From an uncultured Verrucomicrobiales bacterium (GTDB lineage Bacteria > Verrucomicrobiota > Verrucomicrobiia > Verrucomicrobiales > Akkermansiaceae): a DNA stretch of 14,711 nt. Both the position numbers and the translations under genes were made by a program. The notes beneath the pieces were generated by a model. The model saw only the letters and a list, made by a program, of their open reading frames with translations. It had not been told where the DNA came from and did not search any database. The stretch spans positions 1 to 14,711 of the forward strand of contig CALBVA010000141.1 in the NCBI GenBank assembly GCA_937969125.1, in the 5' to 3' direction. Each line of letters starts with the position of its first letter. Position 1 is the first letter of the stretch. Below are positions 6,931 through 13,363 of the stretch, piece after piece.

Positions 6931-8274
6931 CTAGGCGCCGATCGCTTCGGTTGCAGCGGCGACGATGGCATCACAATGGGCCTGGGCAAGCCCTGCGTCC
7001 TTGGCCTCCACAAGGACGCGGAGTTTCTTCTCGGTGCCGGAGTAGCGGATGAGGATGCGGCCGTCATGACCGAGGGCGTTTTCAGCAGCATTCATCGCGG
7101 ATTTGATCGTGGGCACGGAATCGATGGGCGGCTTCTCCCGGACGGGCATATTGACCAGAAGAGAAGGATACTCCGTCATGCAATCGGCCAGTTCAGCGAG
7201 CGATTTGCCGGAGGACTTAATGATCGCCAACACCATCAGTGCGCTCACGATGCCATCGCCGGTGGTGGCGAAATCCGAGAAAATCAGGTGCCCGGAATTC
7301 TCCCCACCGAAGGAAAAATTCCCCTCCCGCATCCGCTCGAGCACATGGCGGTCACCCACCTGGGTTTGTTCCAATGAGATCTCCGCATCTGCGAGCGCAT
7401 CACGCAGGCCGAGGTTTCCCATCACAGTCGAGACCAGGGTATCACCGCGTAATTTCCCCTGCTCCTTCAAGGCGATCGCACAGAGGCAGAGTACGCGATC
7501 GCCACTCACCACTTCGCCGTTTTCATCGACAAAGATCACGCGGTCGGCATCGCCATCCAGACAGATTCCGAGATCGGCTCCATGCTCCTTCACCAGAGCA
7601 GCGGCCTTCTCAGGATGCAATGAACCGAAGCCTTCATTGATATTGTATCCGTCCGGAGTGGTCCCGATTTTAATGACCTCCGCGCCCAGCTCTTCGAAGA
7701 TCAAGGGCCCCACAAAGTATCCCGCTCCGTGCGCACAATCCACCACCACTTTCAGGCCGCGGAGGCTTTGCGAACCGATGGAGCTCTTCGCGAACTCGAT
7801 GTAGCGCCCGGTGGCATCATCGATGCGGAAGGCCTTCCCGAGACGCGCGCCAGTCGGAGCCGGCTGGTCGCCGAGGATGATGGATTCCACCTCCTCCTCG
7901 AGGGCGTCATTGAGCTTATAACCGTCCGGCCCGAAAATCTTAATCCCATTATCTGTATAAGGATTGTGCGATGCGGTTAGCATGATCCCAGCATCGCAGG
8001 CCATCGACTTCGTCAGATGAGCCACCGCCGGAGTCGGCACCGGACCGGTCAGGAGCACGCGCGCGCCCTCGGAGACCAGCCCGCTGGTCAGCGCGGTCTC
8101 CAGCATGTAGCCGCTCACCCGGGTGTCTTTTCCAATGACGACCTTATGTCGATCATCGGCGCGAGCCTTCAAGACTCGTGCCACCGCTCGTCCAATCCGA
8201 AGCGCTACTTCCGGTGTGATCGGATATTCATTGGCCACTCCGCGGATGCCGTCGGTTCCAAATAATTCTGCCAT
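6931..8274 (-). CDS. glmM: Phosphoglucosamine mutase
   Basis: This 447-residue protein of the alpha-D-phosphohexomutase family interconverts glucosamine-6-phosphate and glucosamine-1-phosphate through a phosphoserine. The N-terminus FGTDGIRG (5-12) is typical of GlmM. The phosphoserine loop is TASHNP with Ser102, the magnesium site is DGDADR (240-245), the sugar-binding loop is GGENSGH (323-329), and the phosphate-binding loop is RYSGTE (410-415), where the more usual residue before SGT is Pro. Length and order match the family. It is the first gene of the glm operon and starts at the ATG giving MAELFGTDGIRG. The upstream region carries a palindrome and a possible promoter (8292-8332). The gene is transcribed divergently from yaaA. 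Confidence 0.96.
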   Translation of the reverse strand: MAELFGTDGIRGVANEYPITPEVALRIGRAVARVLKARADDRHKVVIGKDTRVSGYMLETALTSGLVSEGARVLLTGPVPTPAVAHLTKSMACDAGIMLTASHNPYTDNGIKIFGPDGYKLNDALEEEVESIILGDQPAPTGARLGKAFRIDDATGRYIEFAKSSIGSQSLRGLKVVVDCAHGAGYFVGPLIFEELGAEVIKIGTTPDGYNINEGFGSLHPEKAAALVKEHGADLGICLDGDADRVIFVDENGEVVSGDRVLCLCAIALKEQGKLRGDTLVSTVMGNLGLRDALADAEISLEQTQVGDRHVLERMREGNFSFGGENSGHLIFSDFATTGDGIVSALMVLAIIKSSGKSLAELADCMTEYPSLLVNMPVREKPPIDSVPTIKSAMNAAENALGHDGRILIRYSGTEKKLRVLVEAKDAGLAQAHCDAIVAAATEAIGA

Positions 8275-8291
8275 GTCTCTGGGGAAATAAT

Positions 8292-8320
8292 TGTTTAGCA
8301 GACTGAAACAGTTTGTTCAA
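8292..8320 (-). promoter_or_regulatory. Possible sigma-70-type promoter of the glm operon
   Basis: On the minus strand TTGAAC (8315-8320) and TAAACA (8292-8297) are separated by 17 bases, the standard spacing, and lie about 20 bases before the glmM start. The -35 is good, the -10 only moderate (three of six consensus positions). The -35 sits inside the palindrome at 8315-8332. Confidence 0.35.
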
Positions 8321-8332
8321 AATTTTTTGAAC
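8315..8332. promoter_or_regulatory. 18-bp palindrome upstream of glmM, possible operator
   Basis: GTTCAAAA (8315-8322) and TTTTGAAC (8325-8332) form perfect eight-base arms around TT. A smaller palindrome, ACTG-AAA-CAGT (8302-8312), lies beside it. Placed in the divergent glmM/yaaA spacer and overlapping the candidate -35 box, it looks like a binding site for a dimeric regulator; its regulator is unknown. A transcribed hairpin is less likely because the arms are AT-rich and lie upstream of the predicted start of transcription. Confidence 0.45.
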
Positions 8333-8353
8333 TTCAATCGATTTTGCCTCTTC

Positions 8354-8362
8354 TGATACAAA
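8354..8362 (+). promoter_or_regulatory. Possible extended -10 element for yaaA
   Basis: TG-A-TACAAA reads as an extended -10 (TGnTATAAT-like, four of six consensus positions) about 78 bases before the yaaA start. No convincing -35 lies at the correct distance, so this is only a candidate. Confidence 0.2.
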
Positions 8363-8439
8363 CCTAACAGAAACGCGTTGTCCTGCAGATTGCCCTGCGG
8401 GTTGCATTTCTCGCTTCTCGCGCCAATCTTCACCCCGCG

Positions 8440-9219
8440 ATGCTCGTCCTTCTTTCTCCAGCTAAATCCCTCGATTACGACTCACCCCTCCTCACGAAGA
8501 AGTCCACCAAGCCGCGCTTCATCGGGCAGTCGGCGGAACTCATCGGCCAGCTCCGTCAGCTCTCTGTTGGCGAGGTCGGCCAGCTCATGTCCATCTCGGA
8601 TAAACTGGCACAGCTCAATCACGACCGCTTCGCCGCATGGGAAACTGAATTCACGAAAAGCAATTCACGCCAAGCCCTCCTCGCCTTCACTGGTGACGTG
8701 TATCAGGGCATGGAGCTTGCCGATTGGTCAGCCGATGACTTCGCCGCCGCCCAGCAGAAAATCCGTATCCTCTCTGGCCTTTACGGGCTGCTCCGCCCCC
8801 TCGATCTCATGCAGCCCTATCGCCTTGAAATGGGGACCAAGTTCGCCAACAAGGGCGGAAAAAACCTCTACGAATTTTGGGGAGACTCGCTGACGAAGCA
8901 GGTCAATGCAGACCTCAAAAAATCCGGCTCCGACTTCATTGTCAATCTCGCCTCAAACGAATACTTCTCTGCCGTAAAACCAAAGGACCTCGCCGGTGAA
9001 CTCATCACCCCCGTCTTCAAGGACGAGAAAAACGGCAAGTATAAGATCATTTCCTTCTACGCTAAAAAAGCCCGCGGCATGATGGCGGACTACATTGTCA
9101 GAAACGGCATCACCGATCCGAAGGAGCTCAAAAAATTCAAGACCGCGGGCTACCGGTTCAGTAAGGAAGACTCGGACAATCACACCCTTGTTTTCCTTCG
9201 TGCCCAGGGAGTGGCTTGA
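8440..9219 (+). CDS. yaaA: Peroxide stress protein YaaA (UPF0246)
   Basis: This 259-residue protein matches the YaaA/DUF328 family along its whole length (Escherichia coli YaaA is 258). Signature stretches are MLVLLSPAKSLDY at the N-terminus, LMSISDKLAQLN, AFTGDVYQGM, LSGLYGLLRPLDLMQPYRLEMG in the middle, NLASNEYFSAVKPK, and ISFYAKKARGMM near the C-terminus. YaaA is a cytoplasmic DNA-binding protein that limits iron-driven oxidative damage during hydrogen peroxide stress in E. coli; the same role here is by homology. The start ATG yields the family's exact N-terminus and has no clear ribosome site. It is transcribed divergently from glmM and is followed 32 bases later by a lipoprotein gene in the same direction. 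Confidence 0.95.
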   Translation: MLVLLSPAKSLDYDSPLLTKKSTKPRFIGQSAELIGQLRQLSVGEVGQLMSISDKLAQLNHDRFAAWETEFTKSNSRQALLAFTGDVYQGMELADWSADDFAAAQQKIRILSGLYGLLRPLDLMQPYRLEMGTKFANKGGKNLYEFWGDSLTKQVNADLKKSGSDFIVNLASNEYFSAVKPKDLAGELITPVFKDEKNGKYKIISFYAKKARGMMADYIVRNGITDPKELKKFKTAGYRFSKEDSDNHTLVFLRAQGVA

Positions 9220-9251
9220 CCCCTTTCGCTCGGGAAGCTTTGCTCTAACTC

Positions 9252-9647
9252 ATGAAAACCTTCTCTTTCCTCGCCCTGCTTCTGGCTCTCTTCGGCCTCA
9301 TATCCTGCACGCAAAACAGCGTTACCGGGCAGCCGGTTTTTAATCGACCCGTCCCTCCTCCGGTCGTCGCGCAATGGCGGATCCAGCCCATCGGTGAGGG
9401 GTACTCATTGAACGTCATCATCAACGGCCAGAGCCAACACGTCCGGAATGGCGGCCCTTACACCGGAGCGCACCGCGTCGATGCCACCATAAATGGCTCC
9501 GTCAGCGCCTTCCGCGTAGAGTATCCCAGCGGCGGCTATCAGATCTTCGAACTCGTCCCCACCAATGGTCGGAACGTGGTCTATTCCCGCTACTTCAATA
9601 TCGCCACCGGCAGCTTCGATCAGCCAAAGGTGGAGAAGAAACTCTAA
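9252..9647 (+). CDS. Hypothetical lipoprotein
   Basis: This 131-residue protein has a clear lipoprotein signal peptide: MKT, a hydrophobic stretch, and a lipobox LISC with Cys19. The mature part begins with a Pro-rich linker (QPVFNRPVPPPVVAQW) and continues as a predicted beta-rich domain of about 85 residues with alternating hydrophobic residues (GYSLNVIINGQSQHV, VDATINGSVSAFRVEYP). I recognise no named family, and no cysteine or obvious catalytic motif is present in the mature domain. It is likely anchored to a periplasm-facing membrane surface. It follows yaaA by 32 bases and its TAA overlaps, by four bases, the stop of the convergent oxidoreductase gene. The start is fixed by the signal peptide. 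Confidence 0.75.
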   Translation: MKTFSFLALLLALFGLISCTQNSVTGQPVFNRPVPPPVVAQWRIQPIGEGYSLNVIINGQSQHVRNGGPYTGAHRVDATINGSVSAFRVEYPSGGYQIFELVPTNGRNVVYSRYFNIATGSFDQPKVEKKL

Positions 9648-10717
9648 AGCTCTATCGTCTTCCCCGTCCGGAAGCTCTCATCCGCCGCTGCCACGATACG
9701 CATCGAGTTGATTGCATCTGCCATGTGGTCGCTGAGATCCAGATCCTCGCGGATTGCTTTTAGGAAATACTCCTGCTCCCGGAGACAGAGGCCATCGTGG
9801 TCCGGCTCATCCTCGGTCGTGATCCAGTCGTCCTCCTTCACGAAGTTTCCCTCCGCATCGAGCTGGCTGTGATGCAGGCGCAGCGCCTCCGTCTTGGTGT
9901 GCGCATCCACATCTGCGGAGGCCCCTTCGCCACCGGCATCTTTCGCGGAGATCGTCACGCAGCCCTTCGGTCCCACGACATCCTTCACGAAGAAGGCAGT
10001 CTCGCTCATCATCGGCCCCCAGCCCGCTTCATACCACCCCACGCTGCCATCCTCGAAGGTCACCTGCAGGTGGCCGTAGTTGATCTTATCGGCCGGGAGT
10101 TCATCGCTCAGCCGCGCTCCGATCCCGCTCACCCGGACCGGCTTGGACCGCGTCATCTGGCACATCACATCGACGTAGTGCACCCCGCAATCCACGACCG
10201 GCGAAATCGATGACATGAGATTCTTATGCGTCAGCCAGCTCTCACCGCTCGACTGCTGATTCAGGTTCATGCGCATCACCAGCGGCTTCCCGAGAGTCTG
10301 CGCCACCTCGATAAATTTTACCCAGCTCGGGTGATGTCGCAGGATGTATCCAATGACGACCTTCCTCCCGGTGGCGTGGGCCTTTGCCACGATCTCCTCC
10401 GCCTCCGTCACCGTCTCCGCGAGGGGCTTTTCAATGAAGACATCCGCTCCCGCGTCCATCGCAGCCTTCGCAAATTCCGCATGGGTGTCCGGGTAAGTCG
10501 AAATCGCCACCGCATCCGGCTTCGTTTCAGCGAGCGCTTTATAGAAGTCCCCAAACTCTGTGTAATCCGCTCCGAGGTCCGCATTAAGCGCCGCTCGGCT
10601 CGCCTCCGAGCGAGTCACGATCCCACAAATCTCAAAGCCCTCCAGCGCATAATAAGCCCGCGCGTGCGAGGTCCCCATGTTTCCGGCACCGACACACAAT
10701 ACTCTAATTTTTTTCAT
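9644..10717 (-). CDS. Gfo/Idh/MocA family oxidoreductase
   Basis: This 357-residue NAD(P)-dependent sugar or cyclitol oxidoreductase has an N-terminal Rossmann fold with the dinucleotide loop VGAGNMGTSHA (9-19), the family EKP motif with Lys97 (FIEKPL), and the catalytic-type segment DCGVHYVDV with His180 and Asp176. The C-terminal half is the alpha/beta substrate domain. It has no signal peptide, so it acts in the cytoplasm. It is the last gene of the operon beginning with the AraC regulator: its ATG overlaps the end of the small membrane protein gene by 14 bases, and a GAGAGAGGG stretch upstream could serve as a ribosome site. Transport by the adjacent MFS suggests the substrate is a sugar or nucleoside-derived compound, not identified. 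Family is certain, substrate unknown. Confidence 0.92.
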   Translation of the reverse strand: MKKIRVLCVGAGNMGTSHARAYYALEGFEICGIVTRSEASRAALNADLGADYTEFGDFYKALAETKPDAVAISTYPDTHAEFAKAAMDAGADVFIEKPLAETVTEAEEIVAKAHATGRKVVIGYILRHHPSWVKFIEVAQTLGKPLVMRMNLNQQSSGESWLTHKNLMSSISPVVDCGVHYVDVMCQMTRSKPVRVSGIGARLSDELPADKINYGHLQVTFEDGSVGWYEAGWGPMMSETAFFVKDVVGPKGCVTISAKDAGGEGASADVDAHTKTEALRLHHSQLDAEGNFVKEDDWITTEDEPDHDGLCLREQEYFLKAIREDLDLSDHMADAINSMRIVAAADESFRTGKTIEL

Positions 10718-10898
10718 CGTGATTTTCGCCCTCTCTCAATTGTTCCTCTGCCAGCTCCGGATCGATCCCCGCATTCCCACGCCTGAGCACGCGAATCATC
10801 TGGATGAATTTCACCACACCCCCGATAGCGCTACCCACGAAGAAAATCGCAAAGGCCAGGATGAGCCAATCACCCCACTGCATCGCTAGAACACTCAT
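10704..10898 (-). CDS. Small single-pass membrane protein
   Basis: This 64-residue protein has one strongly hydrophobic segment, about residues 8-31 (WGDWLILAFAIFFVGSAIGG), followed by a basic stretch (RVLRRG), which suggests a cytoplasmic C-terminus by the positive-inside rule, and an acidic charged tail (GIDPELAEEQLREGENHDEKN). I recognise no named family. It overlaps the MFS gene by ATGA at its start and the oxidoreductase gene by 14 bases at its end, so the three are translated together. Its start has the best ribosome site in the window. A subunit or stabiliser of the MFS transporter, or a membrane anchor for the oxidoreductase, is inference from position only. Its length and coupling argue that it is real rather than chance. 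Confidence 0.75.
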   Translation of the reverse strand: MSVLAMQWGDWLILAFAIFFVGSAIGGVVKFIQMIRVLRRGNAGIDPELAEEQLREGENHDEKN

Positions 10899-12148
10899 AC
10901 CGCTTTTCCTCCTTCTCTGTCAGGAGCATCACGGAAGAGCAGGATGAACCCCACAAGAATCCCTCCCGCCAAGGCCGCCGGGACCCACCAGAAATCAGCC
11001 CAAGCCTGCAGCAACGTTACGCCCTCCGCCCGCTCGCCCACGATATGCTTGTGGTAGTAGCTATTGAAAAGAGCTCCTAAATACATCCCCACGCCCTGAG
11101 TCAGCACCACCAACAGACCCTGCGCCTGCCCCCGCATCGCGGGCGGCGCTTTTTGATCGGTGTAGATCTGACCCGTGACGAAGAAGAAATCATAGCAGAT
11201 GCCATGCAGCAGGATGCCAATGAAGACCATCCACTTCACACTCTCCGGTGCGCCCATTGCGAAGAGCGCGTAGCGCAGCACCCAGCAAGCCATCCCGATC
11301 GAGAGCATCCACTTCACCCCGAGGCGGCGGAAGAGGAAGGGAATGATCAGCATAAAGACGATCTCGGCAACCTGCCCCCACACCACCGTTCCGGTGCCAT
11401 TGGAAAAGCCCACTTCCTCCGCGTAGGAGGCTGCGTAGGCATAGTAGGCCTGCAGCGGGATGCAGATCAGCATCGAGGAAATGGCAAAGACCAGGAACTT
11501 CCAGTCCCGCATCATTCCCAGCGCGCCCAGCCCCAGCGCATCCGCTGCCGAAACCTTCCGCCCCTTTAGCGGTGGCGGAGTGTGCGGTAAGAAGAAACTA
11601 AAGACCCCCAGCACCAGACTCGCCCCGGCCGCGATCTTAAACGGCAGCTCCGTCTTCTCCGCACCCAATAAATTTCCGATGAGAAAACCCGCCACGATCC
11701 AGCCAACCGTCCCGAAAACCCGGATCACTGGAAACTGCGCTTGCGCGTCCTTCACGTTTCGCATCGCCACTGTATTTGTCAGGCCCAGCGTCGGCATGTA
11801 GAGCATCATGTAGGCCAGCAAGATCCAAAAGTAAGTGCTCCCGCCTCCGCTCATCTCATTCGCGATCGACCACGGCACCAGCCACAGCAGCACCGCTCCG
11901 ACCAAGTGACAAATCCCCAGCACGATCTGTGAGGGCAGGAAGCGGTCCGCGAAAAGTCCCAGGAAGAGCGGTGAGATCATCGCAGCAATCGGTCCCACCG
12001 AGTAGGTCGTCGTGACCCCGTCTCCATAGCCCTTCCCGCCTTCGCCCAGATAGACCCCGGTGCTCACAAACCACGCGCCCCAGATGAAAAATTCCAGGAA
12101 CATCATTGCCGAGAGTTTCCCGGTGATTGCCAATTTCGCCTCACTCAT
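10895..12148 (-). CDS. MFS transporter, nucleoside:H+ symporter (NupG-like) family
   Basis: This 417-residue polytopic protein has about twelve hydrophobic segments. The N-terminal phrase MMFLEFFIWGAWFVSTGVYL and the pattern of the later helices (GTVGWIVAGFLIGN, FFFVTGQIYTDQ, AMRGQAQGLLVVLTQGVGMYLG) are those of the NupG/XapB-type nucleoside:H+ symporters of the major facilitator superfamily, a group also used for sugars in bacteria with large carbohydrate loci. It sits in the inner membrane and imports its substrate with protons. It overlaps the AraC gene by ATGA upstream (12145-12148) and the small membrane protein by ATGA downstream (10895-10898), so it is the core of a translationally coupled operon. 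Substrate is unknown; nucleoside or a related sugar is likely. Confidence 0.85.
   Translation of the reverse strand: MSEAKLAITGKLSAMMFLEFFIWGAWFVSTGVYLGEGGKGYGDGVTTTYSVGPIAAMISPLFLGLFADRFLPSQIVLGICHLVGAVLLWLVPWSIANEMSGGGSTYFWILLAYMMLYMPTLGLTNTVAMRNVKDAQAQFPVIRVFGTVGWIVAGFLIGNLLGAEKTELPFKIAAGASLVLGVFSFFLPHTPPPLKGRKVSAADALGLGALGMMRDWKFLVFAISSMLICIPLQAYYAYAASYAEEVGFSNGTGTVVWGQVAEIVFMLIIPFLFRRLGVKWMLSIGMACWVLRYALFAMGAPESVKWMVFIGILLHGICYDFFFVTGQIYTDQKAPPAMRGQAQGLLVVLTQGVGMYLGALFNSYYHKHIVGERAEGVTLLQAWADFWWVPAALAGGILVGFILLFRDAPDREGGKAV
10908..10914 (-). promoter_or_regulatory. Strong Shine-Dalgarno for the small membrane protein
   Basis: The minus strand reads AAGGAGG nine bases before the ATG at 10898, inside the last codons of the MFS gene. 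Nearly all other starts in the window lack such a motif, so this supports the ATG overlapping the MFS stop as the true start. Confidence 0.75.
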
Positions 12149-13077
12149 GATTTCGTCAGCCTATGGGTTCTTGTTTTAATCTCAACCTTGGATCGGGTCT
12201 CAGTCTGTGCTTGTTTGCGATAGGAACTCGGAGTCATTTCGTACATTCGCCGGAAAGCCCGCGTAAAGCTGGTCAGCGAGCCAAAGCCGGTCTGCTCGGC
12301 AATCTCACCCAGTTCCAGTTCGCCCTCTTCCAGCAGATAGGTCGCCCGCACCAGCCTTACCGAGCGCACGAAGTTTCCCAATGATACCCCTGCCTCCTCA
12401 CGGAAGACCGCGCGGAGGTAGCTCTCGGAAATGCCCATCGCCGAGGAAAGGGCCGGCATTGCCAGATCACTCTCTAGATTTCCCATCACGTATTTTTTCA
12501 CCCGCGCGATGAGATCGGTCTCCTCACCACTCGCTGCCATTACCAGCGGTCCCTTCTCGAGTTCAGGGAAGGCTTTTCCTAGCGCCAGACTCGCCCCCAG
12601 ACCATCGCCCTCCTCATAGGCCTCCAGAAATTTTTCCAGCAGCTCCTCCGACTGTGGTGTCAGCTCACGCCCGCCTGTGCGCCACTCCTCCAGTAAAGGC
12701 CGCGTCTCCGGCGGCAACTCGAAGGTAATGTAGAGCCAGGAAAATTCCTCCGGCAGCTCTATATAATAGTGCACTTGATGCGGGAAAAGAAGATGGGCTT
12801 CACTCTCCCCAATTTCGCGAACCGTTGTCTCGATGCCCATCCGTCCCCTACCCTCCAGAGCCACCAGCAGCACATAGCGATCATGTTGATCATAGCGGCC
12901 CGCCTTTGCCGAGATCCCGTCCCACCCGCTGGTCCGGTGATCTTGTGCCACTCGGCAAAAGGAAACAATCTCGCGCGGCAATAGTTCGCCTCCCCAGTCC
13001 AGCCCGTGGAAATAATCCTCCGGCAGCCCGAGCGCGCGGGCCTGGCGGGTCAAATTGCTGGGAAATTCGGCAGACAT
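12145..13077 (-). CDS. AraC-family transcriptional regulator
   Basis: This 310-residue protein has an N-terminal cupin-like sensor region (about 35-125, with the typical pattern around DRYVLLVALEGRGRM and HLLFPHQVHYY) and a C-terminal AraC DNA-binding domain with two helix-turn-helix motifs (about 190-288). The latter include LSSAMGISESYLRAVFREEAG and the second-helix region IAEQTGFGSLTSFTRAFRRMYEMTPSSYR. A basic tail of about 20 residues follows. It probably senses a sugar-type ligand and activates its own operon and perhaps the divergent oxidoreductase gene at 13364. Its ATG lies six bases after the stop of the small NagB-like ORF, and its stop overlaps the MFS start by ATGA, so it is autoregulated if cotranscribed. 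Ribosome site is weak. Confidence 0.92.
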   Translation of the reverse strand: MSAEFPSNLTRQARALGLPEDYFHGLDWGGELLPREIVSFCRVAQDHRTSGWDGISAKAGRYDQHDRYVLLVALEGRGRMGIETTVREIGESEAHLLFPHQVHYYIELPEEFSWLYITFELPPETRPLLEEWRTGGRELTPQSEELLEKFLEAYEEGDGLGASLALGKAFPELEKGPLVMAASGEETDLIARVKKYVMGNLESDLAMPALSSAMGISESYLRAVFREEAGVSLGNFVRSVRLVRATYLLEEGELELGEIAEQTGFGSLTSFTRAFRRMYEMTPSSYRKQAQTETRSKVEIKTRTHRLTKS

Positions 13078-13083
13078 AATACT

Positions 13084-13236
13084 TCAACAGCCTGAGGCTT
13101 CCGCATCAAGAAACCAGCCGACATTTCCATGCTCCTGTAAAAAACTCACCGGCACCTTCGCCGTGATGTCCCCCAGCATCGCCTCGTCGGCGACGGTCAC
13201 TCCTTCCTTGCTGGCTTCCATTTTCTCGCGAATCAT
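13084..13236 (-). pseudogene. NagB-like C-terminal fragment (50-codon ORF)
   Basis: A 50-residue frame, too short for usual gene calling, starts at ATG 13236 and ends TGA at 13084. Residues 21-48 (LGDITAKVPVSFLQEHGNVG followed by WFLDAEAS) resemble the C-terminal 30 residues of glucosamine-6-phosphate deaminase/NagB and related isomerases, whose ends read roughly GEIT..VPAS.LQ.H..V...LD.EAA. The catalytic domain, some 200 residues, is absent: an in-frame TAA lies four codons upstream of the ATG, and I see no remnant further up. It is either the decayed tail of a deleted nagB or a short coupled peptide. Codon choice and the six-base gap to the AraC start argue that translation may continue. 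Call rests on a short similarity that I judged by eye. Confidence 0.45.
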
Positions 13237-13363
13237 CGAAATAGATCGTTAAGAGAAAGCGTAACCATTTTCGACTTTCTAGCAAGAAGGTGTTTTTTTG
13301 TCGTTGGGAAGCCTACAGTTCCAAAAATCTCAAAATTCAACCTCCCAACCCCGTAATTCCCCC
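13237..13363. promoter_or_regulatory. Divergent promoter region of the AraC operon and secreted oxidoreductase
   Basis: These 127 bases separate the minus-strand AraC operon from the plus-strand Tat-oxidoreductase gene. They contain a run of seven T (around 13292-13298) and a weak short inverted repeat (TTCT, AGCA, AGAA near 13280). I cannot identify a convincing -35/-10 pair on either strand. Position makes it the likely binding region of the AraC regulator. Confidence 0.4.

Noticed and set aside
13298..13363. Upstream start of the Tat-oxidoreductase
   Set aside because: The extra 22 residues are polar, and the Tat motif fits best immediately after the ATG at 13364.
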